Positions 46,286-55,970 of a stretch of 64,000 nucleotides of DNA are shown piece after piece (positions within the stretch are counted from its first letter, which is position 1; the number at the start of each line of letters is the position of its first letter). The notes under the pieces were generated by a model that made no database searches, had not been told where the DNA came from, and worked only from the letters and a program-made list of their open reading frames with translations. Source of the DNA: Nisaea sp. (lineage in GTDB: Bacteria; Pseudomonadota; Alphaproteobacteria; Thalassobaculales; Thalassobaculaceae); the NCBI RefSeq assembly GCF_017640745.1, contig NZ_JAEPQA010000009.1, forward strand, positions 62,001 to 126,000, read 5' to 3'. A program made the position numbers and the translations under genes.

Positions 46286-46876
46286 ATGATGCGGTCAGAT
46301 CTCATTCTCGCATCGAACCGGCTCGCGGCCCTCGCGTTGTTGGGTCTCAGCCTCGCGCTTGCCGCCTGCGCCTCGTCCGAGGTCGACGAACTGCCGCCGC
46401 CCACGACTCCGACCATCGCCGAATACCGGCTGGTCGAGGGCGACCGGGTCGCGGTGACCGTGTTCGGCCATGAGGAACTTTCCGCCATCGTCGATATCGC
46501 CGAGGACGGAAAACTGGAGCTGCCGCTGGTCGGCAAGGTCGAGGCCCGCGGCAAGACCGCGCTGGAACTGCGGGCGCTGGTGACCGAGATCGTCGACCGG
46601 CAGTTCGTCATCGATCCGAAGGTCGATATCGTGATCGCGCGCTACCAGCCGTTCTATGTGCTGGGCGAGGTGAACACGCCCGGAAGCTATGACTTCGTGC
46701 TCGGTCTGAACATGCGCAAGGCGGTGGCCGAAGCCGGCGGCTTCACCCGCCGCGCGGCGAAGTCGCAGGTGCTTCTCACCCGGCGGACGGAGCACGGGCA
46801 GACCGTCCGTGACGTCAGTCTCGATACCTCGGTCTATCCGGGCGACGTCATCGAGATCAAGCGGCGCTGGTTCTAG
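46286..46876 (+). CDS. Polysaccharide export lipoprotein (Wza-like, short)
   Basis: 196-residue outer-membrane lipoprotein; signal and lipobox ALAAC (about Cys28). The polysaccharide export domain starts IAEYRLVEGDRVAVTVFGHE, and a SLBB-type domain follows (FYVLGEVNTPGSYDFVLG, AVAEAGGFTRRA). It is shorter than Wza and lacks the C-terminal helix, like the alphaproteobacterial export proteins. ATG at 46286 and the next ATG at 46289 both follow GGAG closely. It works with the Wzc-like protein encoded 8 bases downstream. Confidence 0.92.
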   Translation: MMRSDLILASNRLAALALLGLSLALAACASSEVDELPPPTTPTIAEYRLVEGDRVAVTVFGHEELSAIVDIAEDGKLELPLVGKVEARGKTALELRALVTEIVDRQFVIDPKVDIVIARYQPFYVLGEVNTPGSYDFVLGLNMRKAVAEAGGFTRRAAKSQVLLTRRTEHGQTVRDVSLDTSVYPGDVIEIKRRWF

Positions 46877-46884
46877 GGGGGCGG

Positions 46885-49269
46885 ATGGCGAACATCACGG
46901 CATTCCCGAGAAACCGCCGCGGCGCCGAGGCGCCGTCGGCGCTGTTCGCCGATCCGCTTGAAACCGGCGAGACCTTCGATCTGTGGCGCCTGGTCTCGGT
47001 GATGCGCCGGCGCTTTCTGCTGATCCTGACCGTGCTGATCCTGGTGCCGCTCGCGACCGGTCTCGTCGTGTTTTCCATGAAGCCGGTCTTTTCCGGCAGC
47101 ACGAAGCTGCAGATGAGCGAGCCCGGCGGGAACCTCAACATTCCCGGCCTCACCCTGCCGCAGGGCCTCGGCACCGGAAACGCGAACCTTCCGACGGAGA
47201 CCGCCTATCTGAGGTCGCGGGCCTTCGCGTCGAAGGTTATCGACAAGCTGGAGCTCGACCGGGTTCCCGAATTCAATCCGGCACTGCGTTCGGAAGCGGA
47301 CACGGCCTGGGGCAAGATCAAGAGCGGCGCGGTCGAACTTGCGGCCATTCTGCATATCGACAAGACGATCTCGCACTGGTCTGAGGCCGCCAACGCCTGG
47401 CTGGTCGACAATCTTGGGCTCGATCTCGGAAAGCTCGCCTCGCCCGACGCGGGCAAGTCCGAGATGCTGTCTCCAGAGGCGCTTTATGCCGAGGTGACAG
47501 ACACCTTCCTCGACCGGCTGACGGTCGACGGGGAGCAGCTCTCGCGCGTCATCACAATCGAATTCCAAAGCAACGATGCGACTTTCGCGGCTCTGGTGCC
47601 GAACACCATTGCCGACATGTTCCTCGAGCAGAAGCGCGATCAGCGCGACGAAGCGGTGCGGCAGTCCAGTCAGTGGCTGACAAATCAGGTCGCGGCGCTG
47701 CAGGAACGGGTGCTGCAGTCGGAGGAGAAGCTCGAGCGGTTCCGTCGCGAGGAAGGTCTGCTCGACGTGCGCGGCACGGAGCTGATGCGCCAGCAGCTCA
47801 TCAAGCTGAACGACCAGCTGATCCAGGCCAGTACCGAGCGGGCGGAGCGCGAGGCGCGGCTGCGTCAGGTACAGCTCCTGATCGATCAGCAGGACGGCAC
47901 CGAGAGTCTGGCCCCGGTGCTCGCCTCCCAGCTGATCAACAATCTGCGGCTCCAGGAATCGAGGATCCAGCAGCGTCTCGCCGAACAGCTGACGACCCTG
48001 CGCGACGGCCATCCCGACGTGATCAAGACCCGCCGGGAACTGGAGGACGTTCGCACGACGATCGCGGGCGAAGTGCGCAAGATCGTGCAGTCGATGCGCA
48101 ACGAGACCGAGATCGCGCGGGTGCGCGAGGCGAACGTGCAGAACGCGGTCTCGGAGCTGAAGGCGACGATGGAGGACCAGACGGAGGCGGAAATCGCGCT
48201 CCGGGCGATCCAGGCCGAGGTGGCCGCGAACCAGAATCTCTACGAGATCATGCTGAACCGGCTGGCGGCGGTGGATATCGAGCAGCGCGAGCCGGAGCAG
48301 GCCGGCGCCGAGGTGATTTCGCGCGCCGTGGCGCCCCGCGTGCCGATCGCGCCGAAGAAGAAGCTGGCGGTGCTGGCCTCCATCCTGGCCGCGATGATTC
48401 TCGCCGCGCTGCTCGCGCTGCTGATGGACTTCCTGATCCGCGGCTTCAAGAACGCCAAACAGGTGGAGCAGGCGACCGGGCTTCCGGTGATCGCCAGCAT
48501 TCCGCTGTCGCAGCAGGTAGACGAATCGAAGACACCGCTGTTCGAGCTGGTCCGCCGCCGTCCGGGCTCCGCCGTCGGCCAGGGTATCCGCAAGCTGCGC
48601 ACCGCGCTCAATCTGCTTGGCGAGGGCAAGCCGATCCGCACCGTCCTGATCACGTCTTCGATTGCGGGCGAGGGCAAGTCCTCGATCGCGCTCGCCCTGG
48701 TGGTCAACGCGGTCTCCGCCGGATTGCGTGTCCTGATCATCGATTGCGATACGGTCAACGGGTCCGTCACCAAGCATCTGAACGGCGATACCAGCCGGGG
48801 CCTCAAGCAGTTTCTTCACGGCGAGGCGGAGATCGAGGACGCGATCGAGTTCGATCTCGGTCTCGGAGTCCATTACGTCGCGACCGGCGGCGTGATGTCG
48901 AGCTCGGACGATTATTTCGCTTCGCGCCGGATGGCCGAGCTGCTGCGGTACGCGGAGAAGAATTTCGACTTCACGGTGATCGATTCCGGCCCGGCGTCGG
49001 TTGTGTCCGATACCCTGGTCCTGGTGCCCCAGGTCGACGCCACTGTCTTCGTCATCGAATGGGAGCGGACCCGCCGCGAAACCGCGGAGCAGGCCATCCG
49101 GGAGATCTACGAACTCGGCGAGAACCTCTCCGGCATCGTGATGTCGAAGAACAACCTCCGGATTCAATCGATCGACGGCGGCGCGGAAGCCTATGACGGC
49201 CAGTATTACGGCGTTGATTCAAAAGTCTCCCTCGACGCCGAGGAGCCCGGCTGGGCCAACGCACGATGA
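46885..49269 (+). CDS. Polysaccharide co-polymerase/BY-kinase (Wzc/GumC-ExoP-like)
   Basis: 794-residue inner-membrane protein. Wzz domain with TM near 47-68 (FLLILTVLILVPLATGLVVF) and second TM near 491-513; a large coiled-coil periplasmic part lies between (ALQERVLQSEEKLERFRREE, ELEDVRTTIAGEV). The C-terminal ATPase has Walker A SSIAGEGKSSIALAL (about 590) and Walker B FTVIDSGP. The Walker A' motif is DCDTVNG, without the Arg of the bacterial tyrosine-kinase DxDxR form, and the C-terminal tail holds only a few Tyr (AYDGQYYG), so kinase activity is doubtful. It controls chain length and export with the Wza-like partner. Confidence 0.93.
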   Translation: MANITAFPRNRRGAEAPSALFADPLETGETFDLWRLVSVMRRRFLLILTVLILVPLATGLVVFSMKPVFSGSTKLQMSEPGGNLNIPGLTLPQGLGTGNANLPTETAYLRSRAFASKVIDKLELDRVPEFNPALRSEADTAWGKIKSGAVELAAILHIDKTISHWSEAANAWLVDNLGLDLGKLASPDAGKSEMLSPEALYAEVTDTFLDRLTVDGEQLSRVITIEFQSNDATFAALVPNTIADMFLEQKRDQRDEAVRQSSQWLTNQVAALQERVLQSEEKLERFRREEGLLDVRGTELMRQQLIKLNDQLIQASTERAEREARLRQVQLLIDQQDGTESLAPVLASQLINNLRLQESRIQQRLAEQLTTLRDGHPDVIKTRRELEDVRTTIAGEVRKIVQSMRNETEIARVREANVQNAVSELKATMEDQTEAEIALRAIQAEVAANQNLYEIMLNRLAAVDIEQREPEQAGAEVISRAVAPRVPIAPKKKLAVLASILAAMILAALLALLMDFLIRGFKNAKQVEQATGLPVIASIPLSQQVDESKTPLFELVRRRPGSAVGQGIRKLRTALNLLGEGKPIRTVLITSSIAGEGKSSIALALVVNAVSAGLRVLIIDCDTVNGSVTKHLNGDTSRGLKQFLHGEAEIEDAIEFDLGLGVHYVATGGVMSSSDDYFASRRMAELLRYAEKNFDFTVIDSGPASVVSDTLVLVPQVDATVFVIEWERTRRETAEQAIREIYELGENLSGIVMSKNNLRIQSIDGGAEAYDGQYYGVDSKVSLDAEEPGWANAR

Positions 49270-49298
49270 GTCCGTCATCGGCCGGGACGGCGTGAGCG

Positions 49299-50699
49299 AT
49301 GCAGAACAGATCCCTCATCTGGCTCGCCGTCTGGCTCGCGGTTCTGGAAGCGGTCACTCTCTTCGCCATCAACGTGGTCGGCTATGCGGTCCGGAACGGA
49401 AGCTTCGTGCTGCCCGAACGCTACGTCCTCGCCGGGCTGTTCCTTTGCGCCCTCTACCTGATCTGCGGCAGCAACCAGGGCAGTTACGCCTTCCACCGCA
49501 GCGACATCGAGCGGATCCACGCGATGCAGTCGCTGCGCTGCTGGATCGGAACAATGGTGATCTTCATCGTCGCGCTGTTCGCTTTCAAGATCTCGGAGGA
49601 TTTCTCCCGTTTCTGGCTGGTGGAGATGGTTGTCGGGGGCAGCGTCGGCCTTGTGGCGGTGCGAACCCTCGCGCTGGCCTGGGTCCGGAAGGTCAGGCGG
49701 AATGGATGGTTTTCCGCCAGCATCGCCGTCCTCGGCTCGCCCCGCCTGGTCAAAGAGGAAACCCTCGCCATGGTCGCCGGACGGGGCGGCGCGACGCGAC
49801 TGGTCGGCGGTTTCGTCGGCGACGGTCTCGGCAATGACTATTTCCAGGAGGTGCCGCTCTTCGGCAGCGAGGAGAGCCTTCATCGCATCATCGCGGCCGG
49901 ACGGGTCGACGATGTGCTGCTCTGTTACGAGCCGGGGCACGAGAAAGCGTTCCGCGCGGCCCTCGCGCGGCTTCGCGAACAGCCGGTCAATATCCGCCTC
50001 CAGCTGCCCGGCTATCTCGCCGGCGTCCCGGTTCTCGGCATTGACCGGATCGCGGGCGAGACCGGTATCATCCTCGCGGACGTACCGATCGGCGGCTGGT
50101 CGAGCGTGCAGAAGCGCTTTGTCGACATCGTGCTGGGGAGCGTGATGATCGTCGCTCTGGCGCCGGTGATGCTGGCGATTGCGCTCGCGGTCCTGCTGAC
50201 GATGGGGCGGCCGATTTTCTTCCGCCAGCGCCGTTTCGGCTTCAACAACGACGAGTTCACGATGCTGAAGTTCCGCACCATGCGGAACGGCGGCACCGAG
50301 TCCGCAGACGCCGGAACGCTAAAACAGGCCACGCGCGACGATCCCCGCGTCACCGCGCTCGGCCGCATTCTCCGCCGCACCAGCCTCGACGAATTGCCGC
50401 AGCTGCTGAACGTGCTCGGCGGCAGCATGTCGCTGGTCGGACCGCGTCCCCATGCGGTGGCCCACAATCGCCAGTATGCCGGCATCATCGACGGTTATCT
50501 CGGCCGCCACCGGGTGAAGCCGGGCATCACCGGCTGGGCGCAGGTCAACGGTCTTCGCGGAGAGACCGACACGGTCGAGAAGATGCGCCGGCGCGTCGAG
50601 CTCGACCTCTTTTACATCGAGAACTGGTCCCTCGGTTTCGACCTGAAAATCCTGGCGCTGACCGTGATCGAGGTCGGGACCGGACGCTCCGCCTACTGA
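49299..50699 (+). CDS. Undecaprenyl-phosphate sugar phosphotransferase (WcaJ/WbaP type)
   Basis: Initiating membrane transferase of 466 residues that puts the first sugar-phosphate onto undecaprenyl phosphate. N-terminal hydrophobic helices and a CoA-binding-like region (about 1-270) precede the catalytic PssY/ExoY domain: KRFVDIVLG, FFRQRRFGFNNDEFTMLKFR, TMRN, LRRTSLDELPQLLNVLGGS, MSLVGPRPH, and the C-terminal WAQVNGLRGETDT. Sugar (often glucose or galactose) cannot be decided. Its last seven bases overlap the convergent epimerase gene. Confidence 0.95.
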   Translation: MQNRSLIWLAVWLAVLEAVTLFAINVVGYAVRNGSFVLPERYVLAGLFLCALYLICGSNQGSYAFHRSDIERIHAMQSLRCWIGTMVIFIVALFAFKISEDFSRFWLVEMVVGGSVGLVAVRTLALAWVRKVRRNGWFSASIAVLGSPRLVKEETLAMVAGRGGATRLVGGFVGDGLGNDYFQEVPLFGSEESLHRIIAAGRVDDVLLCYEPGHEKAFRAALARLREQPVNIRLQLPGYLAGVPVLGIDRIAGETGIILADVPIGGWSSVQKRFVDIVLGSVMIVALAPVMLAIALAVLLTMGRPIFFRQRRFGFNNDEFTMLKFRTMRNGGTESADAGTLKQATRDDPRVTALGRILRRTSLDELPQLLNVLGGSMSLVGPRPHAVAHNRQYAGIIDGYLGRHRVKPGITGWAQVNGLRGETDTVEKMRRRVELDLFYIENWSLGFDLKILALTVIEVGTGRSAY

Positions 50700-51607
50700 T
50701 CTTCCTCGCGTAGCCAGGCAATTGTGTCCGCGAGACCGTCTCCGAGCCGGACTTCGGCCTGGAAGCCGAGGGTTTCGTGAGCGTGCCGGGGGTTGCCGCG
50801 GGAGTGGAGGATATCGCCCGGCCGTGCCGGACCGTGTCTTAGCTTGAGATCGGTGCCGCAGGCCTCCCCGATCGCCCGTGTCAGCTTCAGGATGCTGATC
50901 GCCTGCCCGGTGCAGCCGTTCACGGTCAGAGGGGCCTCCGGTGCGCGGCTCATGGCGGCGAGGAAGAGACGGACAATATCGCCGACATAGATGAAATCGC
51001 GGCTCTGGAGACCCTCGCCGTTCACCGTGATCGTCTCGCCGGCAAGGCAGGCGGAAATGAACCGCGCGATCACCCCGCTATAGGGCGAGGCCGGATGCTG
51101 GCGCGGCCCGTAGACGTTGAACGGCCGGATGATCGTGGCGCGCGGGCCGAGCGTCAGAACGGCGCTCTCGCTCTCCAGCTTGTGGCGGCCATAGGCGGAG
51201 AGCGGCGCGCAGATATGGGTTTCGGCAATCGGTCGGGGCCCGGCATCGCCATAGACGGCGGCGGAGGACGCGTAGACGAGCGGGAGCTTTTCAGTTCGCG
51301 CCGCCTCGACGGCGTTCCGGGCGCCGCCGAGATTGACCGCTTCGGCCCGGCGCGGATCCGCTGCCGCCGCTTCGACCGAGGCGATGGCGGCGAGATGGAC
51401 GATGCCGTCGCACTGTCCCGCGATGGCCGCAAGCCGCGCGCCGTCGGTCACGCACCCCCGCTCGAGATCGGCCTCCGGCGGCAGGTTGCCCTCCCGTCCG
51501 CTGGAGAGATCGTCGAGAACGGTGACACGGTTGCCCGCCTGGACGAGCGCGCGGGCCAGATGGCCGCCGATGAAGCCGCAGCCGCCGGTGATGAGATAGC
51601 GCGCCAT
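50693..51607 (-). CDS. NAD-dependent epimerase/dehydratase (extended SDR, nucleotide-sugar)
   Basis: 304-residue Rossmann enzyme. NAD-binding GGCGFIGGHLAR (GxxGxxG) starts the protein; catalytic Ser/Tyr/Lys are in YASSAAVYGD and YGRHK. The late block RPFNVYGPRQ and SRDFIYVGDIVRL mark nucleotide-sugar epimerases such as GalE/WbpP-like. ATG at 51607 overlaps the WecG-type gene stop by one base (TGATG), so it is last in the six-gene operon. It probably supplies a 4-epimerised sugar nucleotide for the repeat unit. Confidence 0.93.
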   Translation of the reverse strand: MARYLITGGCGFIGGHLARALVQAGNRVTVLDDLSSGREGNLPPEADLERGCVTDGARLAAIAGQCDGIVHLAAIASVEAAAADPRRAEAVNLGGARNAVEAARTEKLPLVYASSAAVYGDAGPRPIAETHICAPLSAYGRHKLESESAVLTLGPRATIIRPFNVYGPRQHPASPYSGVIARFISACLAGETITVNGEGLQSRDFIYVGDIVRLFLAAMSRAPEAPLTVNGCTGQAISILKLTRAIGEACGTDLKLRHGPARPGDILHSRGNPRHAHETLGFQAEVRLGDGLADTIAWLREEDQ

Positions 51608-52380
51608 CAGATGCGGCCCCGCCGGCCCCAATGGGCGCAGAGGTCGAGCAATGCGAACCAGATGAAGCGCGTATTGTGAACGAGGTAGCGCGCTCCGAGA
51701 CGGCGCGGTTCTGCGATGAGGCGATGCAGCCATTCGAGGCCGAGGGAGCGGATCCATGCGGGCGCCCGCTCCAGGCGCCCGGACATGAAATTGAAGGCGG
51801 CGCCGATGCCGATCAGCGTCGCATCGATCCCGGCGCTGTGGCGTGCCATCCACCATTCCTGGCGCGGGCAGCCGAGCCCGACGAAAACCAGCTTCGCGCC
51901 GCTCGCGCTGATCCGGGCGGCGGTCTCCGGGTCGAAATCCGGCCGTTCGGGAAGTTTCGGCGGAGATTCCCAACCTGCGACCCGGAGCTTCGGATGCCGT
52001 TCCGCCAGCGCCTTCTTCAACGCCTCGAGCTCGTCCGGCAAGCCGCCGAAGAAGTAGACTGGAAGACCCTCCGCCTCCGCGCGGGCGATCAGCCAGGGCG
52101 CGATGTCGGGTCCTGCGACCTGTTCCGCCGCCGCATGGCCTTTCAGGCGCTGGACCCAGCTCACCGGCTTGCCGTCGGGGAGCACCATGGCGGCGCCGTC
52201 GAGCACGGCGGCGAAGTCTGGGTCGGTCCGTGCCAAAGACAGTGGATGGGTGGCGGCGACGCAGACATAGGCCGGCGCTCCCTTTCGGGCGAGACCGAGG
52301 ATGGCCTCCCCGAGGGTGGTGAGCGACCCTGCGGCGACCTTCCGGCCGATCACGGGCACCGAGGCGGGGGTGCCGCTCAT
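51607..52380 (-). CDS. WecG/TagA/CpsF-family glycosyltransferase
   Basis: 257-residue GT26-type transferase. Blocks VLPDGKPVSWVQRLKG, PVYFFGGLPDELEALKKAL, KLVFVGLGCPRQEWWMARH, and AFNFMSGRLERAPAWI are typical, with GLEWLHRLIAEPRRLG at the end. The family transfers ManNAc(A) or similar sugars to lipid-linked acceptors. Start 52380 (MSGTPASVPVIG) overlaps the preceding gene as ATGA; longer reading frames upstream are shadow. It is peripheral-membrane, acting in the cytosol. Confidence 0.92.
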   Translation of the reverse strand: MSGTPASVPVIGRKVAAGSLTTLGEAILGLARKGAPAYVCVAATHPLSLARTDPDFAAVLDGAAMVLPDGKPVSWVQRLKGHAAAEQVAGPDIAPWLIARAEAEGLPVYFFGGLPDELEALKKALAERHPKLRVAGWESPPKLPERPDFDPETAARISASGAKLVFVGLGCPRQEWWMARHSAGIDATLIGIGAAFNFMSGRLERAPAWIRSLGLEWLHRLIAEPRRLGARYLVHNTRFIWFALLDLCAHWGRRGRI

Positions 52381-53549
52381 GCCGCGACCTTTCCCGAGAT
52401 CAGTTCCTCGTAGAGTGCGAGTTTCGCTGCTGTCGTCCTTTCCCCGGTGAATCGGGTTTCGTAGCTTTGCCGTGCCTGCGCCCCCCAGTCCCCTAGCCGC
52501 GCCGGATCGGACAGCGCTTCGGCGATGACGCTTTCCATGTCGGCAGGATCGAACGGATCGAACACGCGCCCCGTCCGTCCGTCCTCGACGAGCTCGCCGA
52601 GCGCGCCGATCCGGGAGGCGACGACTGGGAGGCCGGAGGCGAAGGCTTCCGCCAGCGTCATCGGAAAGTTCTCGTAGCAGCGCGACGGCAGGACCGCGAG
52701 CGCGGCCCGGCGCATTTCCCCGGCAATCTCCTCCGGACCGAGCGTGCCGAGCGCGACTGCCCGGCCTTCCCTGATCGCTGCGTCGAGCGCCGGCCGGTCC
52801 GGCCCGTCGCCGATCACCCGGAGCGGCGGCCAGTCGCGGCGCCAGATTTTCAGGAGGGCGGCGATGCCCTTCTCCTCCGAGAGCCGTCCGACATAGAGCG
52901 CGCCTTCGCGCGGGCCGTCTTCGGGTGCGGGCGCGAAAGCGGCGCCGGGGCTGTTGCCGATCACGGCGATCCGCTCGGCCGGAAAGCCGCCGGCGACGAA
53001 GCGGCTGCGGGAAAAGTCGGTCAGCGCGATGAACTGGCCGACCGCGCGGTGCCAGGTGCCGCGCCTGCGGTGAATGTCGATCATCCGGGCAAGCGCGAAG
53101 GAACCGGGATAGGAATTCCGGTAGCAGCGGTGCAGCACGGCCTGGAAGGGGCTGGCGCCGACGCAGTCCTCGCAGATCCGTCCGTCCCGCATCAGCAGGG
53201 CGGAGGCGCAGATGTTGCGGTAATTGTGCAGGGTCTGGACCACCGGAACGCTGAGATCCGCGGCGGCGTCGTAGAGCGACGCGGTGATCAGCGGGAAGAT
53301 GTTGTGGGCGTGGACGATGTCCGGCGCTGCCGCCGCGATCTCGGCTTTCAGCTCGTACCGGAGAGCTTCGGTTCCGGGAAGCGCCCAGGCGGCGCGGGCG
53401 GCGTCCCAAGCGGTGCGGATGGAGGCATTATCGCGGGCGAGGAGGGCGACCTCGTGCCCGGCGGCACGGAGCGCCGCCATCTCGGCCTCGACGACGCGGT
53501 CCTCGCCGCCGGCCTGCTGGTAGCGGCAATGGGCAAAGAGGATCTTCAT
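52377..53549 (-). CDS. Glycosyltransferase family 4 protein (first)
   Basis: 390-residue GT-B transferase. N-terminal MKILFAHCRYQQAGGEDRVV matches a GT4 group; the C-terminal nucleotide-sugar site has ALYVGRLSEEKGIAALLKIW, the E-x7-E in NFPMTLAEAFASGLPVVAS, and GRVFDPFDPADM. A Cys-rich block (ICASALLMRDGRICEDCVG) is often seen in GT4 enzymes of this group. ATG at 53549 overlaps the next upstream gene as ATGA. The sugar donated is unknown. Confidence 0.9.
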   Translation of the reverse strand: MKILFAHCRYQQAGGEDRVVEAEMAALRAAGHEVALLARDNASIRTAWDAARAAWALPGTEALRYELKAEIAAAAPDIVHAHNIFPLITASLYDAAADLSVPVVQTLHNYRNICASALLMRDGRICEDCVGASPFQAVLHRCYRNSYPGSFALARMIDIHRRRGTWHRAVGQFIALTDFSRSRFVAGGFPAERIAVIGNSPGAAFAPAPEDGPREGALYVGRLSEEKGIAALLKIWRRDWPPLRVIGDGPDRPALDAAIREGRAVALGTLGPEEIAGEMRRAALAVLPSRCYENFPMTLAEAFASGLPVVASRIGALGELVEDGRTGRVFDPFDPADMESVIAEALSDPARLGDWGAQARQSYETRFTGERTTAAKLALYEELISGKVAA

Positions 53550-54697
53550 CGGTCCCACACCGCGTCGATGGCGCCGCTCATGCGCCGGAGCGTGTTTGCA
53601 TGGGAAAACCAGTCTGCCGTGTGACGCGCCTTCGCGGCCATGCGCGCCCGCTCCTCCGCCGTGGTGCCGAGGGCTCGGGAAAGCGCCGCATCGGTTGCCG
53701 CCGGGTCCAGGGGATCGAAGAGCCAGCCGTTCTCGCCCTCCCCGATCATCTCCTCCGCGGCCTGGGAGTGGCGGCTGGCCAGCACGGGCAGGCCCGCCGC
53801 CATGGCCTCGTTCACAACCAGTCCCCATTCGTCCGCCAGGGTTGGAAAGACGAAGAGGTCGCGGTCGGCGAGAAGGTCCGGGATCTCTTCATAGGGGCGG
53901 TTTCCGAGCAGTTCGAGGTTGAGGTTCGGCGGCAGATCCGCGCTTTCGAGACTTGCACGCTCCGCGCCGTCACCGACGAGACGCCAGTGAAGCTTCCGTT
54001 CCGGATGCGCATTGCACCAGACCTTGAGGCGGTCGAGAAAGGGCGGGAGGCCCTTGCGCGGAATCAGGCTGCCGACAGAGACGAGACGCAGCCTGCCGGC
54101 CGGATCGGGTTTGGTCTTGGGCAAGTTCTCGAAACGGTCGAGATCGGTCGATTGATGGATCGGGAAGATGCGGTCCGGCGCAAAGCCGATGCTCTCGAGA
54201 TAGCGCGCGCCGGAGGCACCGTTCGTCACCGCGCCGTCGGCTAGGCGGGCGATCAGGCGCCGCAGCATTCCGCGCAACCGTCCCCGGCCCCGCTCGGTCT
54301 GCTCGGACACCGTCGCCCAGACCAGCAGCCTTGTGCGTCGGCCGAAGAGCGGGGAGAGGCGGCGATAGAGCCCCGCCTGCAGGCTGCGCAGGCCGAATTC
54401 GCCGCTGATCACCACGTCCGGCGCGAGGCAAGCGAGGCGCGGCAGCAGATCGTACTGCACATGGATCGTCAGATCCTCCGAAAACCCGTCCGGATGGCGC
54501 CGCCGGTACGGCAGGGCGATGGACCGTGTGCGCCTCACGTCGAGCCCGGCGGTTTGCACCTCCCAGGGCCGATCGGTCTCCATCCCGGTCGAGACCAGTA
54601 CGGTCAGCCGGCGGACCTCGCGCTCAAGCGCGCGCAGCAGGGCCACCCGGTAGGGCGGCACGAAGTTAACGAGCAGAGCGACGGAGCAGCGGGGCAT
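53546..54697 (-). CDS. Glycosyltransferase family 4 protein (second)
   Basis: 383-residue GT-B enzyme. VALLVNFVPPYRVALLRALE starts the acceptor domain. The donor domain shows LVSVGSLIPRKGLPPFLDRL, HWRLVGDGAERASLE and LFVFPTLADEWGLVVNEAMA followed by AGLPVLAS, with the usual Glu pair. It overlaps the polymerase gene by 32 bases and the downstream GT4 gene by 4, so translation is probably coupled throughout. No strong Shine-Dalgarno is seen. Confidence 0.92.
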   Translation of the reverse strand: MPRCSVALLVNFVPPYRVALLRALEREVRRLTVLVSTGMETDRPWEVQTAGLDVRRTRSIALPYRRRHPDGFSEDLTIHVQYDLLPRLACLAPDVVISGEFGLRSLQAGLYRRLSPLFGRRTRLLVWATVSEQTERGRGRLRGMLRRLIARLADGAVTNGASGARYLESIGFAPDRIFPIHQSTDLDRFENLPKTKPDPAGRLRLVSVGSLIPRKGLPPFLDRLKVWCNAHPERKLHWRLVGDGAERASLESADLPPNLNLELLGNRPYEEIPDLLADRDLFVFPTLADEWGLVVNEAMAAGLPVLASRHSQAAEEMIGEGENGWLFDPLDPAATDAALSRALGTTAEERARMAAKARHTADWFSHANTLRRMSGAIDAVWDR

Positions 54698-55967
54698 AGG
54701 GCAGCGATCCGAGCACCAGGCCCGAGAGAATGAAGATGGGAACCATGTTGTAGAAATAGATAAGCACGTTGTCGGTCAGCATCAGGGCGAGCAGGGTGAT
54801 CTGCGCGAGGCCGGTCGCGGCGCCGAGCGAGGTCTCGCGCGCCCCCCATTTCTGGAACCGCTTATATTGCTGGCGGCAGGCGAGCATCATGCTGCCGAAG
54901 GCACTGAACCAGAGCAGCAGTCCGATCGCCCCGTAATCGTGCCAGATCCTGAGATAGTCGTTGTGCGGATGCTCGATCCCGGCATGCAGGTTGGCCAGGG
55001 CCTCGGTACTCGAGGCCGGACCCTTGCCGACGATCGGGGCCTCAAGGGCTGAATTGATCACCGTCGTCCAGGCGGCGATCCGGCCCATGGTGTTGATCTG
55101 TACCCCGCCGACCGCCGCCGAGAGATCGCCCGAGAAGAAGCGCTGCTTCAGCGGTTCGAAATTGAGCAGAAGGAAGGCGGCGAGGCCGACCGCCGTGACG
55201 AGGATCGTGATCAGGCGGACCCAGCCGGCGAAACTGTTCAGCCGCATCTGCGCCAGTATGAAGACGCCGAGCCCCATCCCCATCGCCGCGCGCGAGAGCG
55301 AGAGCACCACGACCGCATAGAGGAAAAGGGCGAGCCAGAGGTCGCCGCGCGAGCCGTGCCGCCAGTAGCCGCAATGGATGGCGATGCCGATCAGGAGGAA
55401 GCCGGCGAGGGAGCGCGGCGCGAAAACTTCGGTATGGCCGAAGCCGAAGACCGGGATCGCCAGCACATAGATCACCGCCGGAATCCAGATCGCGATCAGG
55501 ATCGCGCGGACAATGGTCCGGCTGGGCGAACGGATGCTCATGGCCACCTGGGCCGCGACGATGAAGGCGAGAATGCTGGAGATGATGATGACGGTGTTCT
55601 GGATGCCGGGAACGGTCACCCGGTAGAAGATGAAACCGTAGGCGATCCAGGCGGTGAAAAGAAGGAACATGAAGACCGGCCAGCGTGCCTCCCGCACCAC
55701 GTAAGGCCGCATCATGAAGTGCATCACCAGCAGCAACACGAAAAGCAGGGAGAGGAAGCCGCCAAGCGAGATCGCGGGGACGACGCGGAATTGCGCCGGA
55801 ATGGTGACAAGCGCCTGGGCGAAGATGATGGTCATCAGCAGCGAGACGCTGAGCGGCGCGGCCTGCCCGAGCCGCCGCGCTTCGAGAGCGCTCCGGTACA
55901 TGGCCCGCTGCATCCGCGGCGCCGGCACGTCCTCGGTGCCCGTATCCTCCGGTCTCCGGTTCCCCAT
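54666..55967 (-). CDS. O-antigen ligase/polymerase-like membrane protein (Wzy-like)
   Basis: 433-residue integral-membrane protein with about ten to twelve hydrophobic stretches. A large loop near residues 300-350 with NSALEAPIVGKGPASSTEAL and HPHNDYLRIWHDYGAIGLLL is the signature of the Wzy/WaaL superfamily. In this operon polymerisation of lipid-linked repeats (Wzy) is the likely task rather than ligation to lipid A. It begins 3 bases after the GT2 gene. Confidence 0.9.
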   Translation of the reverse strand: MGNRRPEDTGTEDVPAPRMQRAMYRSALEARRLGQAAPLSVSLLMTIIFAQALVTIPAQFRVVPAISLGGFLSLLFVLLLVMHFMMRPYVVREARWPVFMFLLFTAWIAYGFIFYRVTVPGIQNTVIIISSILAFIVAAQVAMSIRSPSRTIVRAILIAIWIPAVIYVLAIPVFGFGHTEVFAPRSLAGFLLIGIAIHCGYWRHGSRGDLWLALFLYAVVVLSLSRAAMGMGLGVFILAQMRLNSFAGWVRLITILVTAVGLAAFLLLNFEPLKQRFFSGDLSAAVGGVQINTMGRIAAWTTVINSALEAPIVGKGPASSTEALANLHAGIEHPHNDYLRIWHDYGAIGLLLWFSAFGSMMLACRQQYKRFQKWGARETSLGAATGLAQITLLALMLTDNVLIYFYNMVPIFILSGLVLGSLPYAPLLRRSAR

Positions 55968-55970
55968 GGC

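Noticed and set aside
53284-53523. Plus-strand frames within the glycosyltransferase genes
   Set aside because: All are shadows of minus-strand genes with overlapping start/stop coupling.
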